DNA of 64,000 nucleotides, taken from a virus. Numbering within the stretch: the stretch's first letter is position 1; each line of letters starts with the position of its first letter. The stretch covers positions 19,956-83,955 of the IMG/VR virus record IMGVR_UViG_3300009514_000014, one strand, 5' to 3'. Below are positions 38,101-47,000 of the stretch, in pieces. A program made the position numbers and the translations under genes. The notes under the pieces were generated by a model. It did no database searches, was not told where the DNA came from, and worked only from the letters and a program-made list of their open reading frames with translations.

Positions 38101-38279
38101 CCTGTGGCCGCTGAGCCAGTCCGCGCGATGACTTTGCCGACTGCTCCGGATGTTTGACCTCGGACGTACTGGCCGACAGCAGGTTGAGTGCCTGTACCCG
38201 TGGTGTACGAGATGATTCCATCCACGTGGTAAATCCACTGATTTACGTCGTCGAACAGCCAGTCATTAGCGATACTCAT
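35184..38279 (-). CDS. Large tail fibre / adhesin protein
   Basis: 1031 residues, Asp/Gly/Thr/Val-rich, with tandem beta-modules (VGQYVRGQTSGAVGKVIART, VGDTLQGATSSATIVVYAIE, GDHVQGYNAGLTGVAGRVVA), which repeat a V.G..V.G..SG..G.V pattern at least five times. The C-terminal ~36 residues (RLKGW...ADENVDLP) are shared with the 38507-40669 protein. Likely an elongated fibre. Confidence 0.72.
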   Translation of the reverse strand: MSIANDWLFDDVNQWIYHVDGIISYTTGTGTQPAVGQYVRGQTSGAVGKVIARTGSAATGTLTLTNVVGRWVSGESVLQLSTLAFDSVTAGNGGFQVGDTLQGATSSATIVVYAIEYNQETSGEGIIYGEPMTGEPFTNPEVLNILLPTARIQSDVCDTNGVGTDNSGVWTGAALDTDLVVPGTTNTNNSVIIHYDAGGQLIPADARVTDNVSGAEGRVQKVYGTATAGSLRLVDSDTTGGAWTDNNNLRILDCVYYDTLVAGKVFSVGDHVQGYNAGLTGVAGRVVAVIDDGDSTGKLILADKIAGAFADADELHVEQSDKTWVKYAEVENAQNAYLDAATINVPAALGGVLDEQRVSQGGIYPAGSLNIVRSSSQFYGLVQDVVDEQGYLDDFAPLRANVKDQLYTIINGWKIPDLSFRFLEKGAWQDSSKNNIWTGIQSGSTLARVGDHGFFYDSTNPTPQPNLYVEQDGRVLDNWWIAGHIDVLVKNKTSTDVRYIQPAVATLGQLIDGGNVTVHAKEYGTTYFWVTTGQVGGLAGVAFNTIVDPNNLTGTHRITYTGVGAFTVGEEIIGGTTGAIGIVTAEDTTGDTLDYILKTPATQFGSAETITGQISAATATFSSVANLVAGYADDIKLLTVGRKLVESVAASAAFVYGEVLNQAVSAWSGYFMGLDAAGDMYVEEISGTLDTNQITGATSGSTFTPASNADSTTVPYNLGDGSGAENYNALVAPNIQDDATPLVTVLNVYEYAKYRTSSEITTLIGGPGTADAGLAGNIFPSLVSTYPINTQGCPIASFSGGKAAFSQGWFIIKEDLLAADIQNFTVITAAGSPRTPPNLQSLVMTDANTALPGLTGVRVAAYRSTGAGLKTILRTEFQVGTVGGIYNGASDSDIELDAQTRAVPMPLDVPDTGVLRILDPNGTGTYLSFVYDTVDRTNGRFHLQQGIGQNTIGDVTGAADLVATYNAHVALIEGEASAASASNTLQYIGDFPIYWVGRLKGWLPADGTATFGSTGANIAANLQADENVDLP

Positions 38280-38282
38280 GAT

Positions 38283-38510
38283 CTACTCCTTGTACTCGTC
38301 AGGCCAGTCCGCAACAGGTATTCCCTGTTGCTCAGCCATTTTGATAAAAGCAAGGCGCCCGTCTTCGGGCATTGACAGGATTTCCCCGTCACGCACCCAC
38401 ATTAGATTTCCGGAAACCTGGTTAATCTTTCGTGTTGCCCCACACAACCGACACTGATCTTCTTTTATGCAATCTTCTTTACTGCAAATGGGGCAATCTC
38501 TAGCACTCAT
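38283..38510 (-). CDS. Small zinc-ribbon protein between fibre genes
   Basis: 75 residues. CPICSKEDCIKEDQCRLCG gives CxxC...C....CxxC, a compact zinc site; a helical acidic C-terminus follows. It overlaps the next gene by ATGA. A chaperone or assembly role for the fibres is conceivable. Confidence 0.6.
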   Translation of the reverse strand: MSARDCPICSKEDCIKEDQCRLCGATRKINQVSGNLMWVRDGEILSMPEDGRLAFIKMAEQQGIPVADWPDEYKE

Positions 38511-40669
38511 GGCAGATCCACATTTTCGTCAACACGCATCGCTGCGGCATGCGACAACCCGTCTGTGGTTATCGTGTCGGAGGCTCGATAGTTAGACCAG
38601 CCCTTCAATCTGACTACCACAGTGACTGCGAGGTCGCCCGTGTAGTTGTAGGTGGCATCGGTCACGACGCCGGAGCCGTTAGTGGTCCCCGTCATAATTG
38701 CAGCGCCAGTGCTAGTGTTCTCCACACGAACGCGCAAACCTGCGACCGCCGCCGCGCCAAGTTTGCAAGTCACGGTTAGCGTTTTTGTGTTTACTACAGT
38801 GGTAGAGGCGCCTGTGCCGTTACGTACACTAGGAGAGTCACCGCTACCCGACACGTTGATTGTGACGGCGCCGGCAGTATCGTTAAAAACAGCTGCCTTG
38901 GACGAGTAGAAACTATGTATTTCTCCGCCCGAGCCGTCAGCCAGTGTGATCGCGCTGGAACCGGCTACGCCTGCAGCTCTCGTCAGGTGCACTGTGAACG
39001 TCGTGCCGGACGCAACGTTGACGTAGTATTTGGTTGCATCAGTCAAGTTGATCGAATCGGTTCCGCCTTCTTTGTTGTAGAAGACAGCATCTCCCGATGT
39101 GAATCCATGCGCGGCGTTTGTAGTGATAACGTTGGAAGCCACACCCGTCTGGGTGTGAAAATTCCAGCCAAGGTCTGCAGGCGCCCAGTAGTTGGTGAAC
39201 TTATTGCCTACTGAATTCGTTGACCCTGTGGCGGTGATCTCCATTGCATGACCAAAGTCGTGACCCCCACCCCCATCGAAAGAGCAGTAGGTAATCCCAT
39301 TCATTGCAGCCAAAGGAGTGAATAGCGACTCGCCCTCCCCCAATGTGAAGTCGGAAAGCAAAACGGTAGTCAAAGCAGCGGTGGAAGCTACGACATTTCC
39401 GATGCTCTGCACGAAACCTTTGGAGATGGTGCACTTCGATGTCAAGGTCATGACCCTGATACCTTCGAAGATGCACGCCGTGGCGACCAATCCTGCCGTG
39501 GAGGTCGTACCCGTCACCGTGAAGTCGGCGCGGTTATCTGGATCTCGTATGATGCTCTGGTTCTCGCCGGGTGCAGATGGAACCGTCAGTGCTTCGATGG
39601 TGCCAGCGAAGGCATTGGTCCGAGAGGTGCTCAGACCAAAAGTGTCGGCGTCGTTGACGAACACCCAAAACGATCCCGGTTCTGGACCGATGTCATGAGA
39701 GCCACCCTCCCTGGAGTAAGTGACGTAGTCGCCGGTGTTCAGGCCGTGCCCTGGAATCGTGATGTGATCGCTGGTCGCGTTGGTCTGCAGTGCCGTGTCG
39801 AACCATTTTTTGGTGACGCTGTGGCCATTGCCGGTGAACGAACAAACGTCCAAGGTCACCGCTGTGGAGGCGTTTTGGAGATCGACCTTTATGCCGAGAG
39901 CGCCTTCACCTACGCGAGCCCAAGGAAAGACGAGCTTCGTGTTGCTGGCAGTGAACGTTGTAGCGGTAGCAGAACCTATGGCCAGCATTGCCCCTACGAA
40001 GATGACGTCGTCCTTCGTCGTGGCGATGCCGTAGCGATTGCCGGTTGTCCCTTCGTCAAACGTCACAAAGTCAGCGAAGCTGCCGCCTGTGCCCACCCAG
40101 AGCAGGCCCTGCCCTGTGGTTACAAAGTCGATGGCATCCATCGCCAAGTTCTCGGACTTTGCCGACGAGACCGACATGGTGGCAACATGCGCCCAATAAT
40201 TGACCGCACTCAACGTGACCGCACCTCCCGGTGATGCATCAACGTAAGCGGCCTCATTGAGGTCGATCGGCGGAAACAACCAACCACCTGGAGCTGGGTA
40301 GGTGGACTTAGTGTAAAGGTAGTACTGATTGTAAAGCGTGGGTTGACCACTTCCGGCTGTGGCACCACTGCCGATTTCAATCTTATTGCCGGCCGCCCTG
40401 GTAGTCTGCAAAACACCGGGCGTTGTGGCCAGAGCCTTGAAGATGAAGGTGTCGCCTGCGACGTTGTAGGTGACCGAGTTAGGGATGAAGCAGACCCCAG
40501 TCTCGCTTGTCTTGACCTTTTCCGAGACAGACTGCGCACCCTCGTAGAAGAACTCGCCCTCTAGAACAGCCGCACCCCCTGCGGTATCTTCCCAGACGCC
40601 AGCTACGGGAGTGGAAGGAGACAACGCCTCTGCGTCAGTAATGCGAGTTCCTTGAAAGGTCACGGCCAT
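38507..40669 (-). CDS. Large tail fibre protein
   Basis: 720 residues from the ATG at 40669. Beta-rich with Gly/Thr/Ser repeats, including twice the pattern HGxxxGDxVxYxxEGGxxxI (residues ~300 and ~525), a small ligand-domain repeat. C-terminus RLKGW...RVDENVDLP is shared with the neighbouring 1031-residue fibre. Function: host attachment, inferred. Confidence 0.68.
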   Translation of the reverse strand: MAVTFQGTRITDAEALSPSTPVAGVWEDTAGGAAVLEGEFFYEGAQSVSEKVKTSETGVCFIPNSVTYNVAGDTFIFKALATTPGVLQTTRAAGNKIEIGSGATAGSGQPTLYNQYYLYTKSTYPAPGGWLFPPIDLNEAAYVDASPGGAVTLSAVNYWAHVATMSVSSAKSENLAMDAIDFVTTGQGLLWVGTGGSFADFVTFDEGTTGNRYGIATTKDDVIFVGAMLAIGSATATTFTASNTKLVFPWARVGEGALGIKVDLQNASTAVTLDVCSFTGNGHSVTKKWFDTALQTNATSDHITIPGHGLNTGDYVTYSREGGSHDIGPEPGSFWVFVNDADTFGLSTSRTNAFAGTIEALTVPSAPGENQSIIRDPDNRADFTVTGTTSTAGLVATACIFEGIRVMTLTSKCTISKGFVQSIGNVVASTAALTTVLLSDFTLGEGESLFTPLAAMNGITYCSFDGGGGHDFGHAMEITATGSTNSVGNKFTNYWAPADLGWNFHTQTGVASNVITTNAAHGFTSGDAVFYNKEGGTDSINLTDATKYYVNVASGTTFTVHLTRAAGVAGSSAITLADGSGGEIHSFYSSKAAVFNDTAGAVTINVSGSGDSPSVRNGTGASTTVVNTKTLTVTCKLGAAAVAGLRVRVENTSTGAAIMTGTTNGSGVVTDATYNYTGDLAVTVVVRLKGWSNYRASDTITTDGLSHAAAMRVDENVDLP

Positions 40670-40673
40670 GCTA

Positions 40674-41213
40674 TCAACCCACCACCAGCTCATAGACGCC
40701 CATGCTGTGTTCTGCGTCTAAGTAGCCCAAAAATGCGCCCATAAGGCGTTCGGCACGTTTCTCCAACTCGGGTTTGATCACTACCCTGTCACCTGTGTCA
40801 TTCGGTGGGACTGAGTCGTAGTCCACGACGATCACGGGCACTCCATTGAGGGCGACCAGCCGTTCGATCATGTCTCGGCCGGTTGTTGTGACGGCGTCAG
40901 CGCGCACTTCGATCACGAAGGCCCAGTGGCCGCCATTGAGCTCGTTAGCGGAGCACATCACGCCCGACAGGTCTGGACGATCCTTCGGGAGACCCACACC
41001 CCGCAACCAAGAACATTGGAAGTCGCAGCATGTGGGCGGACGCTCAGCGTTCCCAAATATTTGACAGCCATCAGATCCCTGATGCGGGCAGCCGGTGTGG
41101 GCCGCCTTGGTCAGCTCGGGGACGCCCCCGATATAGCAACAAACCGTACATGCGCCACACGCCCTTTCGTCGGCGGCAGAGGGGTTGCTGGTTCTGTGGG
41201 CTGTGTCAGGCAA
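40674..41213 (-). CDS. YkgJ-like Fe-S/zinc cysteine-cluster protein
   Basis: 179 residues. ACGACTVCC (residues ~17-25), GCPHQ, GCQIF and RPPTCCDFQC form the cysteine set of the YkgJ family, which binds an Fe-S cluster or zinc. Its presence among tail-fibre genes is odd; it may modify or mature a virion protein. Remaining ~110 residues are alpha/beta without further motifs. Confidence 0.7.
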   Translation of the reverse strand: MPDTAHRTSNPSAADERACGACTVCCYIGGVPELTKAAHTGCPHQGSDGCQIFGNAERPPTCCDFQCSWLRGVGLPKDRPDLSGVMCSANELNGGHWAFVIEVRADAVTTTGRDMIERLVALNGVPVIVVDYDSVPPNDTGDRVVIKPELEKRAERLMGAFLGYLDAEHSMGVYELVVG

Positions 41214-41240
41214 GTTAGCACCCTGCTACTGCACCGTGAC

Positions 41241-41708
41241 CTAGTGGCCGATAACGTGCGGCTCGAATTTGAGCTTCGCCGTCATTGCGTCGACGCCACC
41301 GGTTGTTGTCACCAAAATCTTCGATCCCCACAGTATGGGCAAATGAATCTGCGTCGTGTCGGAGGTGACAAACGACACTTCGGTAGTCCCGGAGAACAAT
41401 TCTACCAGATTGTCGTTGATGTCCTTTAGCTCAACCTTCCAGGTAGATTGATTACCGCCGAGTGCCAATTCTATCGCCACGACGCGAAGTGCGTCTTTCG
41501 GCTCGAATGCGTACAGCGTGTCGTCGGTCGGATCGAAGAGGCCGCCTTCTAGTCCGGGAGCAAACTCAAAGATATCATCGGCGAACGTCGGCACAAGAGC
41601 GACAAGGGGGCCACCATCCTTCGGTGTCAGGCCAGCAAAGTCGCTGCCGGCCTTTATGGCCTGGTGAATTGCGCACAAGCGCTCAACCTTCGCAAGAACT
41701 GTGGCCAT
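41241..41708 (-). CDS. Virion-associated beta-domain protein
   Basis: 155 residues. N-terminal helix (LAKVERLCAIHQAIKAG), then a beta-sandwich-like part (LRVVAIELALGGNQSTWKVEL, KILVTTTGGVDAMTAKLKF). First gene of the leftward fibre operon, just below the promoter region. Probably a collar or fibre-base protein. Confidence 0.6.
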   Translation of the reverse strand: MATVLAKVERLCAIHQAIKAGSDFAGLTPKDGGPLVALVPTFADDIFEFAPGLEGGLFDPTDDTLYAFEPKDALRVVAIELALGGNQSTWKVELKDINDNLVELFSGTTEVSFVTSDTTQIHLPILWGSKILVTTTGGVDAMTAKLKFEPHVIGH

Positions 41709-41735
41709 AACTTACCTCCGGGTATTTGGCAACTT

Positions 41736-41764
41736 ATCATAGGACTTTACGCCACACAATGCCA
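41736..41764 (-). promoter_or_regulatory. Candidate leftward promoter for the fibre operon
   Basis: On the minus strand a perfect TATGAT -10 with TGGCAT 17 nt upstream as a weak -35. It faces the ATG at 41708, which has GGAGGTAA before it. Confidence 0.45.
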
Positions 41765-41774
41765 CTTCTTTGGT

Positions 41775-41803
41775 TTGACCTCGGAGGCTATGCCATCTAT
41801 GAT
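41775..41803 (+). promoter_or_regulatory. Strong rightward promoter for the virion operon
   Basis: TTGACC, 17 nt, TATGAT, close to the sigma-70 consensus; predicted start about 40 nt upstream of the portal ATG. No other comparable promoter is seen up to the tape measure gene, so the head-tail genes may form one long unit. Confidence 0.7.
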
Positions 41804-41850
41804 AGCCGGAAATACTAGCAGCTCGCGAGAGTACTAGAAGGTTGCGACAT

Positions 41851-43611
41851 ATGAGCCAAGACACTAGCGTGGAAGAAACCGAATCCGTAGCACTCGTCAA
41901 GGCTGAAATAATGGGTGGAGGCGGAGCTCGATCAAACCTGATCGAGCTCTTGACGCAATCTCAGGACGCCATGCCTACAGGGGCGATGACCCCTCCGTAC
42001 GACTTCCAGATGCTGTACAATTTGTTTGAGTCATCTTCGCTACTTAGACCAAACATCGATGCCTACAAGACGAACATCGACTCGTTCGGCCACCATTTCG
42101 TTCCGATTGTCGACCTGACGGCTAAGGAATCTACCCAACAGATTTCAGACGCCATGCTCTACGAGAGCATGATGGCGGTGCAATCCGGTGCCACGTCGCT
42201 GGCCGACGTCGAGGAACCGACTCCTGAGGAGGTTAAAGAGCGCAAAGACCACCTCCAGAAGGTGGCGCGTCTCGAGCACGCACGCCTGCGGGCATTCTTC
42301 TCGTTCGTGTGTCCGGATTTGAGCTTCACCGAGCTACGCCGTAGAACGCGGCAGGACTACGAGGTCACCGGCAACGCCTGGTGGGAGGTGATCCGCAACG
42401 CACTCGACGACGTTGCCCACGTCTACTATGCGCCACCAATCAACATCCGCCTACTTGCCAAAGATGATGAAGCAATTCAGGTTGAGGAGCGGGTGCAGGT
42501 CACCGATATCACATGGACGACAGTCAAGCGCTGGCGCCGATTCCGCCGATTTGTGCAGGTCGACACGAGCCGCGACCCAATTTTCTTCAAGGAATACGGC
42601 GATCCACGCACCGTCTCGCGCGCGACCGGTGCCTACTACCGCGATGTCGCCGCCTTGATGGCCGAGGAGCCGGACGCCAAGCCTGCATCAGAACTTCTGC
42701 ACTTCGCGCTGTTCACGCCGAACTCTCCTTATGGGATTCCGCGCTGGATCTCCAACCTGCCAGGCGTGCTTGGCACCCGTGAGCTCGAGGAGGTCAACTA
42801 CGACTACTTTCGCAATAACGTCGTGCCCCCTCTTGCACTCCTGTGCAGTGGCGGTCGCTTCGGGAAAGGCGTCGCCACCAAGATCGAGGAGTACATCGAA
42901 GAGCACCTCAAGGGGCGCAAGGGCACCCATCGCATCCTCGTGTTGGAAGCTGAGGGCCAAAAGGGCGCCGGAGAGTCAGGTCCGAGGTCAGTGCCGAAGG
43001 TGCAGTTCGTGCCACTGCGAGACGCGCAGCAGTCAGACTCCCTCTTTCAAAACTACGATTTGCGCAACTCCGAGAAGGTCGCGCACTCCTTCCGCCTGCC
43101 TCGAATCCTCAGGGGTGATGACACCAAGATCAATCGAGCTACGGCTTTCATCGCATTACGCTTCGCCGAGGAACAGGTATTCGAGCCTGAGCGCGAGACC
43201 TTCGACGATGTGATCAATCGGCAACTATTTCCGGTGCTCGGCGTCACCTTCTGGCGCTATAGGTCCAATGCGCCTGTCGTGCGCGATCCAGACAAGCTCG
43301 CTGAGATGTTGGAGCGCCTGGTCAAGGCTGGAATCTTGTTGCCACGAGAAGCTCGAGAGATTGCCGCCGACATCTTCAACCGCAACTTCGTCGACATCTC
43401 TGAAGAGTGGACCGGTAAACCGCTACCCTTCACCTTGGCGCAACTCCGCTCCAACCCAGATGCACCAGTGGACGATCCACCGAAGGACGACGATGACGCG
43501 GATGAAGACGAACCAGCGCCGACCCCCACTGTCGCCGCACAAAGACCGCCGACCAGAGACGACTCGACGTTTCTGCGCGCCGGCAGGCCATACAAAGCGT
43601 TGGGCGAGTAA
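41851..43611 (+). CDS. Portal protein
   Basis: 586 residues from the ATG at 41851 with AGAAGG 10 nt upstream. FARLEHARLRAFFSF-type region, YEVTGNAWWEVIRNALD, YGIPRWISNLPGVLG and the EEVNYDYFRNNVVPPLALL segment match the PBSX-type phage portal family at normal length. The C-terminus is acidic/Pro-rich. Forms the dodecameric DNA gate of the head. Confidence 0.9.
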   Translation: MSQDTSVEETESVALVKAEIMGGGGARSNLIELLTQSQDAMPTGAMTPPYDFQMLYNLFESSSLLRPNIDAYKTNIDSFGHHFVPIVDLTAKESTQQISDAMLYESMMAVQSGATSLADVEEPTPEEVKERKDHLQKVARLEHARLRAFFSFVCPDLSFTELRRRTRQDYEVTGNAWWEVIRNALDDVAHVYYAPPINIRLLAKDDEAIQVEERVQVTDITWTTVKRWRRFRRFVQVDTSRDPIFFKEYGDPRTVSRATGAYYRDVAALMAEEPDAKPASELLHFALFTPNSPYGIPRWISNLPGVLGTRELEEVNYDYFRNNVVPPLALLCSGGRFGKGVATKIEEYIEEHLKGRKGTHRILVLEAEGQKGAGESGPRSVPKVQFVPLRDAQQSDSLFQNYDLRNSEKVAHSFRLPRILRGDDTKINRATAFIALRFAEEQVFEPERETFDDVINRQLFPVLGVTFWRYRSNAPVVRDPDKLAEMLERLVKAGILLPREAREIAADIFNRNFVDISEEWTGKPLPFTLAQLRSNPDAPVDDPPKDDDDADEDEPAPTPTVAAQRPPTRDDSTFLRAGRPYKALGE

Positions 43612-43640
43612 CCTAAAACCAACCACCACAGGTACAGAAA

Positions 43641-44045
43641 ATGAGCGACAAGAACGACAAGACAGACCCGAAGACCGAAAAGGCGATCGCCAATGTGTTG
43701 GCCGACGCCAAGTTGGATATCGATCCCACGCCTTTCCGTTCGTTTATTCGAAATGAGCGGGACTTGGTTGTAGTTTACAAGGCGCTTGAGAAGGCGATCA
43801 TGCGCAGTTTCGCCGAGGACCTCCGTCGCAACCCATTCGGCAGGTTGGCGCAGAGTGGGGTCAAGGAGTCTGACCTTCAGGAGCGCTTCAAGATGTGCGA
43901 GACATGGATCAGACGAGCTCGGGGTGACCTGGGCTTCTCTCTCGACAAGACTCTCGACCTGATGCCGCATGCCTTGCGCTGCGAGATAGACGGTCAGACC
44001 TTCGATCCTGCCACCATGAGAACCAGTATTTGGACTCCGACATAA
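43641..44045 (+). CDS. Hypothetical head-module protein
   Basis: 134 residues, helical and charged, ending LMPHALRCEIDGQTFDP. It overlaps the next ORF. Position between portal and protease suggests a head-assembly factor; no family recognised. Confidence 0.65.
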   Translation: MSDKNDKTDPKTEKAIANVLADAKLDIDPTPFRSFIRNERDLVVVYKALEKAIMRSFAEDLRRNPFGRLAQSGVKESDLQERFKMCETWIRRARGDLGFSLDKTLDLMPHALRCEIDGQTFDPATMRTSIWTPT

Positions 44046-44062
44046 GGAATGGATGCATAGCT

Positions 44063-47000
44063 ATGCCCACAAATAAGTCTGAGCTGACTGCCGCCATCAA
44101 GCGGCTTAGCAGTCTTGTCTCGAGCCTCAGCGATCTGCCAGCTTCGGCGCCGGCTCCAGCCGTCGTGGTCCCGCAGGGATCCATCATTACGTTCGAGAAG
44201 AAGTACGTCGACTTAATCTGCGCCGGCAAGAAAACGCTGGTCGTCAATCCTGATAGATTGGCGCTGGATGCATCCGCCCTGCTGCTGTCGGACGGCACCA
44301 GTTTGTTCGGCAAGCTCACGTTGGCCAAAGGGCGGCCAATGCCCGTCGCCGAGTTCAGGCGGCGCAAGGCAGAGCATGGCATCCCCGATGACGAACGCAA
44401 GAAAGCTTGGCCGCAGAAGCGTCGGTTGTTCTCGCACAAGATCGAAGCGCTGGAAGTGTTCGACACACCGATCGCCAAGGACGCCACCAAGCCTCCAGAA
44501 CCGGTGCCGCGCGTGCTCGACACCTACTACAAGCGCAGCCTCCGCAAGGCGGAACTCGCCGACCTGGCCGCGAATGAAGAGGCTGTCGAGGCCTTTGATC
44601 GAATCCAAGAGCTAGCGCTGTTGCTCTCGAAGCGCGTCAAGCCTCTGGTCGAGCACACCATCGAGTTCATGCAACCACCTAAAGAGGACGAGAATCTGCT
44701 CATCGAGTTGTCGCCGATCGGTCGCCAGGTCCATGACGCCTACTCGCAGGTCATCGGAATGACCGGCACCGTGAAACGCCCCAAACAGCCGGAGACTTAC
44801 AACTCGTTCGTCGTCGCCGAGGAGCTGCTGCGCCAGATGGATATGGCGCAGAAAGTTCTGCCACCGCGCTCCTACCTGGCTGACCTCGCCCGACTGGCCT
44901 CGAAAAGGTTGGCAGCCTTTTTGAAGCTCGAGCCGCGCTTCCAAGAGGGCTCACGCCCCTTCGAGTTGCCGGAGGCGGCCAGTACCAAGAAGGCGGACTC
45001 TAAACCTGTGTTCGCCGACAGCCCAGTTGTCGACCTTGATCTTATATCACCGCACGACATCATAAAAAGCGCCGGTCGACCCTGGTTGGGTGAGCGGTCA
45101 CTGGTAGCGACAGAACTCGACCAGCTCGACAACCAACACTTGGCCGCCATGCACATTGCAATGAGTCGCACTATTGCATCGCCGTCAGTATCGGTGTCAA
45201 AGGACGAACGCGAGCTCGCCAGAAATGTGCAAAAGGCGTCACGGACTCTTCTCCTAAAACGTGGCGCCACGTTTGGAGATGAAGAACCGGAGCTACAGTG
45301 GGCGCCCCTACCAGACTTGACGGCTATCGCTGCTGCACTGCCAGATCTGCCACCGGAGCTTGATGGGAACCCTGAAGCGTCGGCGCTGGCAAAGGCCTTC
45401 GTGGATGCGTTGCCGAAGCTGAGCGAGGCCGGCATCCCGGTCGCTGCAGTGTATGACCTTGTCGCCAATAGAAGCGAGGAAGTCGAAGCAGCCGTCGACA
45501 TGGCAGCCACAGGTGAGCACTTCTTATGCGGTATCGACAAGGCAGCAACGCAACCGCACTTGAAGTTCGTCGGCACTGAGAAAGCCACACAGGGCGTACT
45601 GCAGATTCATTTCCGAGGCAAGACTGCGCACGCTGACTTCCGTTTCAAATCGGACGGGCACCTGATCGGCTACACGATGGCCGTCCAGTCCGCCGGAAAG
45701 GTACCGGAGCTGAGCAGTAAATCTGAGGCGTTCGCCTTGGCACGCAAGTTCGACGCTAAAGGCAGCGGGTGGAACAAGTCGTTCTTCGCGCCGCATAAGA
45801 TTTTCACCACGCTCAAGCCTGCGCATCCCAACCCGTGGCTAAAAGCGCACAACGTGGAGTTCGAACCAGGTGAAGTCGGTGCGACGCACAACAAGCCCGG
45901 CTACATGTTCGTGGTCGCGAAGCCAATGGTGACTCGCGGCACCGCGCATCCGCTGTTTCACGAGTACTTCTTGGAAGGCGACGCCAAATTCCGTGGTCGC
46001 CTTGTATTCCGCAAGGTCATGCAAAAGGACGTCGAAGGTGGAGACCCCCGTTTAGAGTCCGGACGACGACCGGCCAGTGGCTTCTGGGTGGCCTTGATGG
46101 CCGAGGACCTGATGCCGTACGTCTTGACGACAAAGGCAGTACGTCGCGGCAAGATCCCACCCAAGGGCTGGTCTGCACTACCGCCAGGATTGAAGGCCGT
46201 CGTGCCCAAGCAACTGCGGTACTGGCTCGCTGATAGCGAGAAGGAGCGCAAGCGGGTTCGACAAGAGCTCGTCAAGTCCAAATTCTTCACCCGTGACAAC
46301 ATCAAGATCGTTGACGGTGCTTTTCGGCGCGTCGTCGCGAAGTACTTCCTCTATCAGCCAGAGGTGGAGGTCGAAACGGAGAAGAGCGCGGAGGTCGCAG
46401 TCGAGAAGCGTGTCGGAGCTCAGCTGTGGGGCTCCACGGCAGGCAAGTCGAACATCGCCAAGCCGCTATCCACGCTATTCCCACTGCACAAGCGCTACGT
46501 GGAGCCCTTCGCTGGGGGTGCTGCACTGTTTTACGCCAAGGAGCCCGGCGCTGAGGAAGTCCTCAACGACATGGACGCCGAGGTCGCGCACGCCTTCCAG
46601 TTCGTCCGCGACATGACACCTCAGCAGCATGCAGCCCTGAAGCGCATGAACTGGGTGGGGAGCAAGGAGCAGTACAAAAAACTGGCCGAGCTCGATCCGG
46701 CCAACCCCATCGACCGCGTCTACAAGTTCATGTACATGACGACCTTCGGCTTCATGCGCAATCGACATCGCAAGACAGCTGTCGACCCGTCACGCATGGG
46801 TTCGAAGTCGACGATACCCGATCGTATCGACAAAACTCAAGCACGCCTGCAGGGCGTACACATCAGCTCGACCGACTACGCGGCTGTGATCGACAAGTAC
46901 GACGGGCCAGACACCCTGTTCTTCTTGGACCCGCCGTATGCCAAGGCGAATCAAGAAGTAGGTGAGAGTGCCTTCGACATCGATCGATTCTGGGGCACAC

